Source of the DNA: Opitutales bacterium
GTDB taxonomy: Bacteria > Verrucomicrobiota > Verrucomicrobiia > Opitutales > JABSRG01
DNA length: 64,000 nucleotides
Direction: 5' to 3'
Assembly (NCBI GenBank): GCA_028280845.1
Contig: JANQKZ010000009.1
Coordinates: forward strand, 40,585 to 104,584
Shown here piece by piece: positions 17,432 to 28,120 of the stretch (its first letter is position 1; each line of letters begins with the position of its first letter). The notes beneath the pieces are model-generated. The model was given only the letters and a program-made list of their open reading frames with translations, was not told the DNA's origin and did not search any database. The position numbers and the translations under genes were made by a program.

Positions 17432-20400
17432 TCAGACGGGCGCTCCGACCGGCGAGGGTTCATACCCCAGGTTGGGAGCCAACCAGCGCTCAACTTCGGC
17501 TACGGACATCCCTTTACGGCCAGCATAAGATTCGACCTGGTCTCCGCCCAATTTCCCAACACCAAAATAATGGGCCTCAGGGTGAGCGAAATACAGACCG
17601 GATATCGAGCTGGGTGGATTCATCGCGTAGGATTCGGTGAGTTCCATACCGGTTGCCTCCTGGACTTGCAATACCTCCCAGAGGGGTCCCTTCTCCGTAT
17701 GATCCGGACAGGCCGGATATCCGGGAGCAGGACGGATTCCCCGGTACTTCTCTTTGATCAGGTCCTCATTCGAAAGGCCCTCAGATTCACCATAACCCCA
17801 CAAGTCGCGAACATGCTTATGCAGCAATTCGGTAAATGCTTCCGCCAGGCGATCCGCCAGAGCCTGAACCAGGATGGAGTTGTAGTCATCACCCGCCTCT
17901 TTGAAGGAGAGAGCAAAGGCTTCCACCTCATGGCCGCAAGTCACTGCAAACCCACCAAGGGTGTCCATCATACCGGATTCAACCGGAGCAATAAAATCCG
18001 CCAGAGAAAAATTGGCTGCCTTCCCCTCCTTGTCTTTCTGTTGACGTAAGAATTCAAACCGGCCGGTCACCGCATGGTCAGTAGAGGAACGATACAAGAA
18101 AACCGTGTCCCCATCCCGCTGGGCCGGCCAACTTCCAATCACCGCACGCAGCCGCACCCGGTCTTCCGCAATCAAGCGATCCAGCATGGCCTGCGCATCG
18201 GCATAGAGGGAACGCGCCTGCTCGCCCACCTTGTTAGACTCGAGAATCCGAGGGTAGGACCCACGCAAATCCCAGGCCCAGAAAAAGGGGCTCCAGTCGA
18301 TATACTCCCGGACTTTGTTCAGATCGTAGCCATCAAAAACTTGCCGCTCAAACACAGGAGGAGCTTGAAACGCGTCCGCAGTCCAGTTGAGGTCCGGACC
18401 ATTTTGACGGGCAATGTCATAGGGAAGCAGTGCCGGTGCGTTTCCCTCTCCCGCTTCATGACGTTGTTTGATCTTGCTGTATTTTGCCTGGATCCCGGCC
18501 TTGTAATCTTTGGAAACAACCGGGTTCAGCAACTGGCTGCACACCCCGACCACGCGCGAGGCATCAATTACATGAATCACTCCACCCGTATAATGTGGGG
18601 CGATCTTGATGGCTGTATGCGCTGCGCTCGTCGTAGCCCCTCCCACCAACAAGGGAACCACAAATCCCTGACGTTCCATTTCCTTGGCGACATGAATCAT
18701 CTCATCCAGTGACGGCGTAATTAACCCGCTCAACCCAACAATGTCGACCTGCTCTTCGCGAGCTACTTGGAGGATTTTTTCAGCAGGAACCATCACTCCG
18801 AGATCCACCACCTCATAATTATTACAGGCAAGGACCACACCCACGATATTTTTCCCGATGTCGTGAACATCCCCCTTTACCGTAGCCATCAGGATTTTCC
18901 CCTGTTTGCCGGTCAACTCTCCCCGAGCCTTCATCTCTTCCTTTTCCGCTTCCATGAACGGGGTGAGGTAAGCCACGGCTTTTTTCATCACCCGGGCACT
19001 TTTCACGACCTGGGGCAAAAACATTTTTCCCTCACCAAACAAGTCGCCCACCACCTGCATCCCATCCATAAGCGGACCTTCAATCACCTCCAGGGGTCGA
19101 TCAAACTGCTGCCGAGCCTCCTCGGTATCCTCGTCCACAAAATCCCCGATTCCATGAATCAAAGCATGCTTGAGGCGTTCATGCACCGTGTTTTCACGCC
19201 ATTGGTGACGCGCCGAATCCTCCTTCTCCGTCGTTTTGCCTTTGTACTGTTCAGCCAGCTCAATCAGGCGTTCCGTTGCATCATCGCGCCGGTTGAGCAG
19301 GACGTCTTCCACCCGCACTTTCAACTCGGGTTCAATGTCATCATACACCGCCAGCATTCCTGCGTTCACAATGGCCATGTCCAGTCCGGCCTGCTGTGCA
19401 TGATACAGAAAGGCCGAGTGCATGGCCTCCCGCACCACATTATTCCCCCGGAAGGAAAAGGATATATTGCTCAATCCGCCGCTCACCCGCGCGCCGGGAC
19501 AGGTATCTTTAATGATCTGTGTGGCTTCGATAAAATCGACCGCATAGTTGTTATGTTCCTCGATCCCCGTCGCCACCGTAAGGATGTTGGGGTCAAATAT
19601 GATATCCCAGGGATTAAACCCGACAGTTTCGGTCAATACCTGATAAGCCCGCTGGCAAATTCGGACTTTGTCGGCTTTGGTCGCCGCTTGTCCCTCCTCG
19701 TCAAAAGCCATCACAACGACCGCAGCCCCATAACGTTGAGCCAGTTTGGCCTGTTCAATAAACTTGGCCTCGCCTTCCTTCAAGCTGATCGAGTTGATCA
19801 CGCATTTCCCTTGGGCACACCGAAGCCCGGCTTCGATGACCGACCATTTGGAACTGTCCAGCATAAGCGGTATGCGGGCAATATCCGGCTCCGCTGCCAC
19901 CAAATTCAGGAAGCGGGTCATGCTGGCCTCTCCATCGAGCAACCCTTCATCAAAATTGACATCAAGAATGTTGGCCCCGTTCTCCACCTGTTGCCGTGCA
20001 ATTTCCAAGCCGGCTTCAAAATCACCTTGCTTGATCAGTTTTCTAAAACGGGGCGAGCCTGTTACATTGGTCCGTTCCCCGACCAGGGCGAAAGGCGCGT
20101 TTTCCTCCTCCAGGCGCAGGGCCTCCAGGCCACTGTAGGTGCTGATGGAAGCCGGTGGAACCAACTTACGGGGCGGATACTGGCTCAAGCGCCGCACAAT
20201 GGCCGCTATATGGTCAGGAGTAGTTCCACAACAGCCGCCCACAATATTGAGTAACCCATCCCGGGCAAACGATTCCAATAAGCTCCCCGTGTCTTCCGGA
20301 CCTTCCGGGAATCCGGTGGGGCTCAGCGGATCCGGCAATCCCGCATTGGGGTAACAGCTGACATAGCAGGGGGCAAGACGGGCCAGCTCCTCGATATAGG

Positions 20401-21211
20401 GGCGCATCAACTCGGCCCCAAGGGCACAATTCATGCCCACACTGATCGGCTTGGCGTGCTGGATGGAGGTCCAAAACGCTTCCGTCGTCTGCCCACTCAG
20501 GGTACGCCCGGATTGGTCCGTGATGGTTCCGGATATCATTACGGGAAGGCGCATGCCGGTCTCTGCAAAGTATGCATCAATTGCATACAAGGCCGCCTTC
20601 AGGTTCAGTGTATCAAAGACCGTCTCAGGTAACAGGATATCGACCCCACCATCTACCAGAGCTCGGATAGCTTCCAGATAGGCGTCTTTTACCTCGATAA
20701 AAGTAACCTCCCGTTTACCCGGATCATTGACATCCCGTGACATCGACAGGGTGCGGTTGGTGGGCCCCAACGCCCCGGCCACAAAGCACTGTCGATTCGG
20801 GTTTTCCTTCATGAAGCCATCCACCGCTCGACGGGCTAATTGGGCACTCTCGAGATTGATCGCATGGACCTGGTCCTCCAACCCGTAGTCTGCCTGGGCT
20901 ATCGTCGTCGCGCTAAAGGTATTCGTTTCAATGATGTCTGTACCCGCTTCCAGGAAAGAGCGATGTATTTCCTCGATCACATCGGGGCGTGTTAAACTGA
21001 GCAGATCATTGTTCCCCTTCAGGTCCCCCCCGTGGTCCATGAAACGGTCTCCTCGAAAATCAACCTCTTCCAGTTTCCTTTGCTGGATCATCGTCCCCAT
21101 CGCCCCGTCCAGAAACAGTATGCGCTTGCCCAATAAGTCCAACAGGCGGAGGCCCGCCTCCGTCAGGGGAAGGTCTTGATTGAGGAAAGGTGGAATGGAC
21201 TCAGAGGACAT
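17432..21211 (-). CDS. metH: Cobalamin-dependent methionine synthase MetH
   Basis: Transfers a methyl group from methyltetrahydrofolate to homocysteine via cobalamin. 1259 residues with all four modules in order: homocysteine domain with zinc ligands ([10 protein letters not shown] and VGGCCGTTP near residue 325), pterin-binding domain ([19 protein letters not shown]), cobalamin cap and Rossmann domain with the His-on motif DVHDIGKN near residue 770, and the AdoMet reactivation domain ([18 protein letters not shown] near 1160). Length is normal. No cobalamin or SAM riboswitch fits the ~110-base gap to the divergent Zur-like gene. Confidence 0.98.
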   Translation of the reverse strand: MSSESIPPFLNQDLPLTEAGLRLLDLLGKRILFLDGAMGTMIQQRKLEEVDFRGDRFMDHGGDLKGNNDLLSLTRPDVIEEIHRSFLEAGTDIIETNTFSATTIAQADYGLEDQVHAINLESAQLARRAVDGFMKENPNRQCFVAGALGPTNRTLSMSRDVNDPGKREVTFIEVKDAYLEAIRALVDGGVDILLPETVFDTLNLKAALYAIDAYFAETGMRLPVMISGTITDQSGRTLSGQTTEAFWTSIQHAKPISVGMNCALGAELMRPYIEELARLAPCYVSCYPNAGLPDPLSPTGFPEGPEDTGSLLESFARDGLLNIVGGCCGTTPDHIAAIVRRLSQYPPRKLVPPASISTYSGLEALRLEEENAPFALVGERTNVTGSPRFRKLIKQGDFEAGLEIARQQVENGANILDVNFDEGLLDGEASMTRFLNLVAAEPDIARIPLMLDSSKWSVIEAGLRCAQGKCVINSISLKEGEAKFIEQAKLAQRYGAAVVVMAFDEEGQAATKADKVRICQRAYQVLTETVGFNPWDIIFDPNILTVATGIEEHNNYAVDFIEATQIIKDTCPGARVSGGLSNISFSFRGNNVVREAMHSAFLYHAQQAGLDMAIVNAGMLAVYDDIEPELKVRVEDVLLNRRDDATERLIELAEQYKGKTTEKEDSARHQWRENTVHERLKHALIHGIGDFVDEDTEEARQQFDRPLEVIEGPLMDGMQVVGDLFGEGKMFLPQVVKSARVMKKAVAYLTPFMEAEKEEMKARGELTGKQGKILMATVKGDVHDIGKNIVGVVLACNNYEVVDLGVMVPAEKILQVAREEQVDIVGLSGLITPSLDEMIHVAKEMERQGFVVPLLVGGATTSAAHTAIKIAPHYTGGVIHVIDASRVVGVCSQLLNPVVSKDYKAGIQAKYSKIKQRHEAGEGNAPALLPYDIARQNGPDLNWTADAFQAPPVFERQVFDGYDLNKVREYIDWSPFFWAWDLRGSYPRILESNKVGEQARSLYADAQAMLDRLIAEDRVRLRAVIGSWPAQRDGDTVFLYRSSTDHAVTGRFEFLRQQKDKEGKAANFSLADFIAPVESGMMDTLGGFAVTCGHEVEAFALSFKEAGDDYNSILVQALADRLAEAFTELLHKHVRDLWGYGESEGLSNEDLIKEKYRGIRPAPGYPACPDHTEKGPLWEVLQVQEATGMELTESYAMNPPSSISGLYFAHPEAHYFGVGKLGGDQVESYAGRKGMSVAEVERWLAPNLGYEPSPVGAPV

Positions 21212-21323
21212 ATCAAAATATTCGGATATGATGATGTATAATTTTCTAGGGCTTTTAAATAAAGGTCAATGCTCGATCCCCTTTTACTTTGAAATGACCC
21301 CGCCCTTCCGATTTCGTGGAGAC

Positions 21324-21737
21324 ATGCCCAAATCGACCGGCCGGCAACGAAATACCAGGCAACGGGAAGTCCTCAAAGCCTTACTCGGATCCTCCGACCG
21401 CCCCTTGGCAATTGAGGAAATACACGAACTGGCGGGAGATGAACTCCCCTCGCTCGGGTTGCGGACCGTCTATCGCAATATTCGGGAAATGGAGGCGGAG
21501 GAGCTCCTCATCGCAATTCATTATCCCGGACAACCTGTTCGCTATGAATGGGTTACGGGCAAACACCGACCTCACTTCATCTGCACCCAGTGCAACCGGA
21601 CCTTTTACATGCAGGAGGAAACACCCGAGATCCAATATTCCAGCCCCGAACCCTTCGAAATCCAATACACCGAACTGATTTTTTATGGCCGCTGCAATCA
21701 ACCCGACTGCCATCCAGAGGGATCTGCCAAAGATTGA
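21324..21737 (+). CDS. Fur-family regulator (Zur/PerR-like)
   Basis: 137 residues from ATG 21324, preceded by GGAG; the frame is open further upstream into metH without conservation. Winged helix: NTRQREVLKALLGSS, LGLRTVYRNIREME. The metal domain keeps HRPHFICTQC and a C-terminal CNQPDC pair (four residues between the Cys rather than two). Divergent from metH; which metal it senses is not clear. Unlike the other Fur homologue here, its His before the CxxC is present. Confidence 0.9.
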   Translation: MPKSTGRQRNTRQREVLKALLGSSDRPLAIEEIHELAGDELPSLGLRTVYRNIREMEAEELLIAIHYPGQPVRYEWVTGKHRPHFICTQCNRTFYMQEETPEIQYSSPEPFEIQYTELIFYGRCNQPDCHPEGSAKD

Positions 21738-21784
21738 GATGGCGAGGGGAATCATCACCTGGAATCCAGAATCTACTCCCTACC

Positions 21785-22294
21785 ATGCCTCGCCCCCTCG
21801 CCATTCATCAAGGTGTTTCCCACCTCACCGTTTCCGAGCCTGAACTCATTGCCCTGTTCACCGCTCTGGACGCATGGCCGGCCTATGCGCTTCCTCCCGG
21901 CGAGCTCTCCATTGCGTTTTTGTCGGACGACGCCCTGGCTGAGGTGCATCGAGCATTTCTCGACGACCCCGAATTAACCGACGTCATTACCTTCCCCGGA
22001 ACCAGCCCGGAAGACCATCAACCCGATGCTTGTGATACTATGGGTGAAGAATTTCGGGAAGCTGGGGAAATATGCGTCTCTGTCGACATGGCGATCAGGG
22101 TCGCTGCACAGCACGGCCATTCCCTATCCTGGGAACTGACCCTGTATCTGGTTCATGGTTGGCTTCACCTCGCAGGACTGGATGACAAATCGGAGTCCAG
22201 CCGGGCGCAAATGCGCAGAGCGGAAGTGGCGGCCTTTGAATGGCTCGAATCTCAAGAAGCCCTCCCCACCTTTTCTCTGCCGGAATCCCCCTAG
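21785..22294 (+). CDS. ybeY: Endoribonuclease YbeY (rRNA maturation factor)
   Basis: 169 residues from ATG 21785, 47 bases after the Fur gene. The family core is present: LSIAFLSDDALAEVHRAFLD, TDVITFP, GEICVSVDMA, and the metal-binding motif HGWLHLAGLDD. YbeY normally has HGxLHLxGYDH; the third ligand His is Asp here (DD in place of DH). Asp can bind zinc, so activity is still possible. YbeY trims 16S rRNA and takes part in ribosome quality control. Confidence 0.92.
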   Translation: MPRPLAIHQGVSHLTVSEPELIALFTALDAWPAYALPPGELSIAFLSDDALAEVHRAFLDDPELTDVITFPGTSPEDHQPDACDTMGEEFREAGEICVSVDMAIRVAAQHGHSLSWELTLYLVHGWLHLAGLDDKSESSRAQMRRAEVAAFEWLESQEALPTFSLPESP

Positions 22295-22375
22295 GAAACG
22301 GGGGATCCTGAATTTGACAAGTTACCGGGGAATTCTCCACCTTGTAGAGGCTCAAACGCTTCACCTCTCCTGCTG

Positions 22376-22759
22376 ATGACATCATCTCGATCAATCTGGG
22401 GCCTTGTTTTCACTACAGGCTTGTCCTTGCTTTTTACTGCATGTGCCAGCACCAACCCCGGCTGGAAAGAAAAGATGTTAGCCAACCGGGAAAATCTGCT
22501 GATGCTCGAACTGGGCATGACTCCGCGAGAGGTGCTCATGGTCATGGGGGACCCCAATCTGAACGAAGCGTATGTCCTCGATGAAGACAGATCCCTCAAG
22601 GTGTTTTTCTACTACACCAACCGGATGGCAGCGGACGGAAACGAAACCAAGGATGAAATGACTCCCGTCGTATTTGAGAACGGCCGCCTCGTCGGCTGGG
22701 GTGAAGAATTTTACCGAGGGTATAGCGTCGAAAAAATGGAAATCCGGATGAAGTATTGA
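22376..22759 (+). CDS. BamE/SmpA-like lipoprotein (DUF3192-type)
   Basis: 127 residues with a lipoprotein signal ending in the lipobox FTAC (SLLFTACASTNP). The mature part has the small BamE-like fold: LMLELGMTPREVLMVMGDPN, then SLKVFFYYTNR and TPVVFENGRLVGWGEEFY. Probably an envelope lipoprotein; its partner is unknown. Confidence 0.82.
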   Translation: MTSSRSIWGLVFTTGLSLLFTACASTNPGWKEKMLANRENLLMLELGMTPREVLMVMGDPNLNEAYVLDEDRSLKVFFYYTNRMAADGNETKDEMTPVVFENGRLVGWGEEFYRGYSVEKMEIRMKY

Positions 22760-22767
22760 TCATCAGA

Positions 22768-23271
22768 ATGAGCGAATCTGAAACCCCGACCCTCACTATC
22801 GTCCCCGCCCGCCCTGATCACCACAGACAAACCTGGGATATATTTAGTAAGGTGGTCACTAAAGGGGACACCTATGTGTTCCCACCGAATTCCTCAGAAT
22901 CTGACTTTGACCAGCATTGGTGGGCCTATCACCCGTGGTCCGCCCTCGACAAAACCCGTGTTGCTGGCACCTATATCATGAAACCCAATCAATTGGGTCT
23001 TGGCGCACACATTGCCAATGCTGCTTTCATGGTGCACCCGAGTTTACAGGGAAAAGGTGTAGGCCAAAAAATGGCAGAGCACGCAATCCGAGAGGCTAAG
23101 AAGGCTGACTATAAAGGGATCCAATTCAATTGTGTGGTTTCTACCAATAGGCGCGCCTTGAACTTATGGCAAAAACTCGGATTCAACATTATAGGGACTA
23201 TCCCACATGCCTTTAACCATGCTGACCAGGGTTTGGTTGACGCTCATATCCTGTTCAAGTCTTTGGAGTGA
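22768..23271 (+). CDS. GNAT-family N-acetyltransferase
   Basis: 167 residues from ATG 22768, nine bases after the lipoprotein gene stop. Acetyl-CoA motif V P-S-L-Q-G-K-G-V-G-Q-K (MVHPSLQGKGVGQKM), preceded by AHIANAAF and followed by NRRALNLWQKLGFNIIGTIP. The substrate is unknown; an in-frame TTG lies 12 bases upstream. Confidence 0.88.
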   Translation: MSESETPTLTIVPARPDHHRQTWDIFSKVVTKGDTYVFPPNSSESDFDQHWWAYHPWSALDKTRVAGTYIMKPNQLGLGAHIANAAFMVHPSLQGKGVGQKMAEHAIREAKKADYKGIQFNCVVSTNRRALNLWQKLGFNIIGTIPHAFNHADQGLVDAHILFKSLE

Positions 23272-23277
23272 TTCGTT

Positions 23278-23730
23278 ATGCACCAGATAAACATTCGGGA
23301 TGCGACTGTTGAAGACGTCGAAACCCTATTTGATATCCGCTGTTCCGTCCGGGAAAACCATATGTCCCGGGAAGCGCTGGCCGAGCTGGATATCACTCCC
23401 GCTTCCGTCGCAGAAATGATAAACAGCGGAAACTATATCAGTCCGGTAGCCGAGATTGAAGGATACCCCATCGCCTTTGCCATGGCGGAAATTCCCCAAA
23501 GCTATGTCTTCGCCGTGTTTGTCAGGCCAAGCCATGAGGGCATGGGGGCAGGCAGGTTGGTTCTCGAGGCGGTGGAGCGCGGCTTGGCCGCCAGCGGCGT
23601 CGAGGAGGCCTGGTTATCCACCGGATCCGAGCCCGGCTTACGATCTCCCGGCTTTTATCGTCACTTGAACTGGAAACATTCGGGATTTCTCGACGACGGA
23701 CAGATCCGATTTGTGAAACGACTCCATTGA
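23278..23730 (+). CDS. GNAT-family N-acetyltransferase
   Basis: 150 residues. Motif A reads VRPSHEGMGAGRLVLEAVE, a canonical acetyl-CoA loop, followed by PGLRSPGFYRHLNW. Only 6 bases separate it from the preceding acetyltransferase, so the two are cotranscribed although not obviously recent duplicates. Substrate unknown. Confidence 0.87.
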   Translation: MHQINIRDATVEDVETLFDIRCSVRENHMSREALAELDITPASVAEMINSGNYISPVAEIEGYPIAFAMAEIPQSYVFAVFVRPSHEGMGAGRLVLEAVERGLAASGVEEAWLSTGSEPGLRSPGFYRHLNWKHSGFLDDGQIRFVKRLH

Positions 23731-23767
23731 ACTGCAAAACCCATCCTCTATCCACGTTAATGGCTCT

Positions 23768-24271
23768 ATGAGGAAAATTCGAGGCAGACGACGTCAACTC
23801 CATGGCTTCCGCAACCGGTTGCTGGCCACCACTTCCCATTACCCTGAACCAGATCAGGAGGGAGAAGACTACTGGCACGCGCATATGCCCACCGCACAGG
23901 CCTTCCTCGATTATTCCAATCAACCGACCCGCCTTCGGCGGCAATGCGTGGAAATCCTTCTCCAGGCCACCCATCGTCTGGTTCAGCGGCAGCTTGCCGG
24001 TCACACTTCGCGAGTGACCTGCTGCATCAACTGGCCTCACCTCTGGGACTCCCAATTGATCGTATTTTTCAGTGAAGCCTATTTTGGCCAGTTTTTCTCA
24101 AGAAATGGACCCTGGCAGACTTGGGAAAAACAAGAGTCACCCTGGCTAGAATCCACCCTCGACCTGGTTCCGCCTCCGTCTTTGCAGGAACAGGTCTACC
24201 TCGAAACGATTCGTGAAGCGGGTAGTTTACCTTACCAGGAAACCTTAATTTTTGTTGGCCAGCTCGATTAG
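23768..24271 (+). CDS. DUF3916-family protein
   Basis: 167 residues. The basic start (MRKIRGRRRQLHGF) and segments YWHAHMPTAQAFLDY, RLRRQCVEILL and LWDSQLIVFFSEAYF agree with what I recall of DUF3916, a family of unknown function found mostly in Firmicutes. No signal peptide. It ends 8 bases before the next ATG, suggesting coupling. Confidence 0.65.
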   Translation: MRKIRGRRRQLHGFRNRLLATTSHYPEPDQEGEDYWHAHMPTAQAFLDYSNQPTRLRRQCVEILLQATHRLVQRQLAGHTSRVTCCINWPHLWDSQLIVFFSEAYFGQFFSRNGPWQTWEKQESPWLESTLDLVPPPSLQEQVYLETIREAGSLPYQETLIFVGQLD

Positions 24272-24278
24272 GAGTCCC

Positions 24279-24803
24279 ATGCGATCCAGGATTGAACAAG
24301 CCCTTGAAACATTTAACGGCAGACATACCCAGCCCCTCGTCTTGTGTTTAGCCACCCTGCCCCGGGAAGGGTCAACGGTTGATATGCTGATGGAAATTGC
24401 CGCTGGGTCAGAAACTCACGTCCAAATTGGAGCTACCTGGCTGATGAAACAAATACACGATGAAGGGCTGTTATTCACCCCCGAACAGTATCACGACATC
24501 CTGGATCAGCTGACTTCCCTTGCCCTCGATTGGCAGTCCGCCCTGCATTTGTTACAGATTCTGGATCGATGCCCGCTTGTCATGCCCATCCGTCCCAGAC
24601 AATTCGAAGCGCTGAAGCGCTTGACGGGTCATCCAAAGACTCTGGTTCGCGCCTGGGCATTGAATGCACTCTGCCTTGCGGGGACAGCAAATCCATCATT
24701 CCGAAACGAGGTCCGTGCGAAGGTCGAAACTGCCCAGGCTACGGAAAGGGGATCCGTCCAGGCCAGGCTCCGCGCCGCCACGAAGCGTGCCGATTGGCTG
24801 TAA
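24279..24803 (+). CDS. Hypothetical helical (HEAT-like) protein
   Basis: 174 residues from ATG 24279, with GGAG four bases before it. All-helical with repeat-like segments (TVDMLMEIAAGSETHVQIGA, FEALKRLTGHPKTLVRAWAL, NALCLAGTANPSFRNEVRAK) resembling HEAT repeats. Probably cytoplasmic; cotranscribed with the DUF3916 gene. The function is not recognised. Confidence 0.7.
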   Translation: MRSRIEQALETFNGRHTQPLVLCLATLPREGSTVDMLMEIAAGSETHVQIGATWLMKQIHDEGLLFTPEQYHDILDQLTSLALDWQSALHLLQILDRCPLVMPIRPRQFEALKRLTGHPKTLVRAWALNALCLAGTANPSFRNEVRAKVETAQATERGSVQARLRAATKRADWL

Positions 24804-24890
24804 CCCAAAATCATTTGTCGTCGCTCAATCTCAAGTGATTGACTGGAAGATCCATTTCTTTCTCCCAGAACCCCTGTTTATAATATACCC

Positions 24891-26003
24891 ATGAAAACCC
24901 TGCTACCCCTTTTCTGCGGACTCTTCCTCTGTACCCTCCTTCAAGGCAAAATGGACAAAAACCAGTTTGAACTCAGCCGTGGCGTAAATATCAGCCATTG
25001 GCTCTCCCAGCGTGGCGACCGCCCGCGTGAGCAGATGCAGACCTACTTCACCGAGTTCGATGTCATCATGCTCAGCCAGGCCGGTTTTGACCATCTCCGC
25101 ATCCCGATTGATGAAGTGGAATTCTGGGATGATAACGGTAAGCCCAGAGAGGACGCCTGGGCCTTCCTGGAGAAGGGACTGGACTGGACCCGCCGGCATG
25201 GACTCCGCGCCATTGTGGATCTCCACATTGTTCGGTCTCACTACTTCAATGTCGGGAATGAAGAAGGGGATACCAGCGCTAACACCTTGTTCGAGGACCG
25301 GGCCGAACAGGAAAAATTTGTCGATTTGTGGCGAGAAATCTCCGATCGCCTCGGACATCACTCCGTAGATTGGGTTGCCTATGAATTCCTGAATGAAGCC
25401 GTCGGCGACGATCCCGAAGATTGGAATAATCTGGTTCGGATGGTCTACGGTGCCATGCGGGAAAAAGAGCCCAGACGGACCTTTGTCATCGGGTCTTACC
25501 AATGGCAGGTCCTGGATACCTTAAAGCATCTCTGGGTGCCCGAAAATGACCCCAACCTGATCATCAGTTTTCATAACTACGAGCCGTTCCTCATCACCCA
25601 TCACAAGGCTGAATGGACTCCCCTTCGCGAATACCAAGGTCCAGTAAATTACCCCGGTGTGCCGGTCAAAGCAGAGGACATCCCGGACAACCTGAGTGAT
25701 CGCGCCCGGCAAAGCCTCATCGGGGCCAATAAACCCTTTGATTTCAACTATGCGCTGGAGCGATTACAAATCGCCAAAGACTTTTCCGAAAAGCACAACC
25801 TTCCGCTCTACTGTGGTGAATGGGGATGCATCATCTATGCTCCAAGGGAAATACGCTTGGCCTACTATCGGGATTGGATAAATGCATTTGAAGCCATGGA
25901 CATCGCTCAGACCATCTGGGACTACAAGGGACATTTCAGAATCGTCAACGACGACACCAAAGAAATCGACCACGAACTCATCGATATCCTTATCGGCAAA
26001 TAA
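24891..26003 (+). CDS. Secreted glycoside hydrolase family 5 (cellulase-like)
   Basis: 370 residues with a signal peptide (MKTLLPLFCGLFLCTLLQG). GH5-type TIM barrel: RGVNISHWLS, GFDHLRIPID, GLRAIVDLH, the acid/base Glu in VAYEFLNEA, SFHNYEPF, and the nucleophile Glu in LYCGEWG. Retaining beta-glycanase; the substrate (glucan, mannan or other) cannot be told by eye. Confidence 0.9.
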   Translation: MKTLLPLFCGLFLCTLLQGKMDKNQFELSRGVNISHWLSQRGDRPREQMQTYFTEFDVIMLSQAGFDHLRIPIDEVEFWDDNGKPREDAWAFLEKGLDWTRRHGLRAIVDLHIVRSHYFNVGNEEGDTSANTLFEDRAEQEKFVDLWREISDRLGHHSVDWVAYEFLNEAVGDDPEDWNNLVRMVYGAMREKEPRRTFVIGSYQWQVLDTLKHLWVPENDPNLIISFHNYEPFLITHHKAEWTPLREYQGPVNYPGVPVKAEDIPDNLSDRARQSLIGANKPFDFNYALERLQIAKDFSEKHNLPLYCGEWGCIIYAPREIRLAYYRDWINAFEAMDIAQTIWDYKGHFRIVNDDTKEIDHELIDILIGK

Positions 26004-26122
26004 TCCACACAGGAGGGCCCCGGCGTCTCTACCTCCCCCTCCACGAGCTCGTATCCCGAGGGGCGCCTTGGCAGCGATGCATCGTGTTCACCGCGTCAGA
26101 AACCGTAGCCCAGGAATACGCA

Positions 26123-27016
26123 CTAACCGGTGACAATTCCCTCCAACACCAGCCCAACGCTTACCGTCACTCCATAAAGGATCAACAACCCACTGGTCCA
26201 TCCCAGAGCTTTATTGAAGTGGTTATCGATCGGTAATCGCGAAATCCGCATCGTCAGAAAACGGCCAAATGGATACACGATGCACCCGAGTAATACCCAG
26301 GAGTTTCCGGTCTGAAGAAACACAAACAGCGGAGCCAGGGCGGCAATTACCATACTCATCTGATACTGCACGAGAGAGAAGGAACGACCAAACCGGACGG
26401 TTAGCGTACGTTTTTGACTTCGTGCGTCCTGATCCGCATCCCGGTAATTGTTGATCACCAGGATATTGTTCACCATGAGTCCGACTCCCACGCCCAACGC
26501 AATGGACTCGGCACTGATATGCCCGGTTTGGACATAATAAGTAAAGGTCACGGCAATCAGGCCGAAAAAGAGAACCACGAAAACATCCCCCAATCCCACA
26601 TAGGCAAGCGGAAAAGGTCCGCTGGTGTATAAGTAGGCACAAGCGATACTTGCGATACCAATAGCCAGAAGCCACCATCCTCCAAAGGCGATCAGGCTAC
26701 ATCCCAGACAGAAGGCAGTTCCCAGCACCAACACCGACGCCTGCTTCATCGCCCCAGGTGAAATCCAACCGGAGGCTACCGCCCGCGGTGGACCAATACG
26801 TTCCTCGGTGTCCGCCCCCTTTTCAAAGTCTTTGTAATCGTTTACAAAGTTGGTCCCAACCTGGACCAGCAGGGCAAAGCTCAGGCAAATGATCGCAGGC
26901 ATCCAGTTGAGTAAATCTACACTCCACGCCAAAGCAGTCCCCACCATCACGGGAACCGCCGCCGCCGACAGCGTTTTTGGCCGACTGGCCACTATCCAGG
27001 CATTCAATTTCGTCAT
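26123..27016 (-). CDS. menA: 1,4-dihydroxy-2-naphthoate polyprenyltransferase MenA
   Basis: 297 residues, UbiA-type integral membrane prenyltransferase. First Asp-rich motif NFVNDYKDFEKGAD, second motif NNYRDADQDARS, with about eight hydrophobic helices. It joins the isoprenoid tail to the naphthoquinone ring in menaquinone synthesis, so the host uses menaquinone, the probable acceptor for the SQR-like enzyme. It is convergent with the GH5 gene. Confidence 0.94.
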   Translation of the reverse strand: MTKLNAWIVASRPKTLSAAAVPVMVGTALAWSVDLLNWMPAIICLSFALLVQVGTNFVNDYKDFEKGADTEERIGPPRAVASGWISPGAMKQASVLVLGTAFCLGCSLIAFGGWWLLAIGIASIACAYLYTSGPFPLAYVGLGDVFVVLFFGLIAVTFTYYVQTGHISAESIALGVGVGLMVNNILVINNYRDADQDARSQKRTLTVRFGRSFSLVQYQMSMVIAALAPLFVFLQTGNSWVLLGCIVYPFGRFLTMRISRLPIDNHFNKALGWTSGLLILYGVTVSVGLVLEGIVTG

Positions 27017-27172
27017 CCCCTTCAGCCTTTAGCCCCTTTGCCTCCGGGAAAAGCAAAAAGCGAAACCAGAAGCAAGAGCCGGAAGTCAGTTTTCGGAGCA
27101 TCAACTCCTCTTCATCCCCCATGATCACGATAAAGCGGGAAATCAATCCTCACGAGGACGGCATCCACTCCC

Positions 27173-28120
27173 CTACAACCGCCCCGTTGAAAACCGCACT
27201 CCCCGCACAAAGGTCTCCCCTTCCTGTGCCACCAGGGTGTCCCAATCGACTCCGGAATCGTTTTCGGGAATATCATCTAATTCCCGATAAAGTCGCCGGG
27301 CACCCGCCTCGGTCAGCAAGGTAAGCTCAAGGTCGGCTCCATGAACCTGACTAACGGGTTGATCCACCCCGTCCACCAAAATGCGATCCCCATAAATCCG
27401 GACCGAACGCGCCCCATCGTCGCTGCCAGCTATCAATATAGATTGCCGAATACCCGATGTATCTGAATAATGAATACGGACAGTTAACTGAATCACATGA
27501 CTCAGCAGCAGATTCGAACGATCAAAGGACCACGCAACTGGGCTCAAATTCCTGCCATCTCCTGATAAGTTGTCCCATCCATCAGAGCTGCTTCGCAGCC
27601 AGATATTTTGCCGGATATTGATTTGCGCCGTATCCGTCATCCCGGAGCGAAAGGTGTTCGCCCCATCCATGACCGCCCGATATAACCCAAATCGAGGAAA
27701 GGGCCCGTCACTCCTGTTGGCGAAAGGGTCTCGAAACCCTACCCGGTAACTTACCGCCCCCAAAGCCACTTCTGTATCCATGGGTTCGTTCGGTAACGTG
27801 GATCGAGGGGCAACCGGCGCAAAAAAACTGAGGTGCACCGACCCCTTCGTCTGGAAATTCCCCTCACCGCCTCCATCTTCCAGTGCCAGGTGAACCCACT
27901 CCTTTCCATCATTCCGAATCATGAGCCCCTCTAAGTCCTCAGAGAGGAACCCCAGCGCTAGTTGCGCCTCGTTACTCAAGGCAAGCTTCCCCGAAGCCTG
28001 GTTCCAGGTAGCCAGGACATGGGTGGTGATGGTCAGCACCATTCCGGTCATGACCGCCAGGATAGTGGTGGCCAGCAGGACCTCGATGAGGGTATATCCG
28101 GTTGTACGAGCCTGTTTCAT
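27173..28120 (-). CDS. Pseudopilin (GspJ-like; Verru_Chthon cassette protein C type)
   Basis: 315 residues with a prepilin N terminus (GYTLIEVLLATTILAVMTGM) preceded by a short basic leader. The large C-terminal domain (SYRVGFRDP, PRFGLYRAVMDG) resembles the Verru_Chthon cassette C family. It is the last of four pseudopilin genes on this strand, and its ATG overlaps the stop of the one before by 4 bases. Probably the tip subunit of a type II secretion-like pseudopilus; no secretion ATPase or secretin gene lies nearby. Confidence 0.85.
   Translation of the reverse strand: MKQARTTGYTLIEVLLATTILAVMTGMVLTITTHVLATWNQASGKLALSNEAQLALGFLSEDLEGLMIRNDGKEWVHLALEDGGGEGNFQTKGSVHLSFFAPVAPRSTLPNEPMDTEVALGAVSYRVGFRDPFANRSDGPFPRFGLYRAVMDGANTFRSGMTDTAQINIRQNIWLRSSSDGWDNLSGDGRNLSPVAWSFDRSNLLLSHVIQLTVRIHYSDTSGIRQSILIAGSDDGARSVRIYGDRILVDGVDQPVSQVHGADLELTLLTEAGARRLYRELDDIPENDSGVDWDTLVAQEGETFVRGVRFSTGRL

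Noticed and set aside
18767..20254. 495-codon open frame on the + strand
   Set aside because: It lies wholly antisense inside metH and its product is rich in His and Phe with no domain; a shadow of GC-rich coding sequence.
21212..21323. Possible cobalamin or SAM riboswitch before metH
   Set aside because: The gap to the divergent Zur-like gene is only about 110 bases and shows no B12-box or SAM core. A CATATC/GATATG dyad is present but too weak to call.
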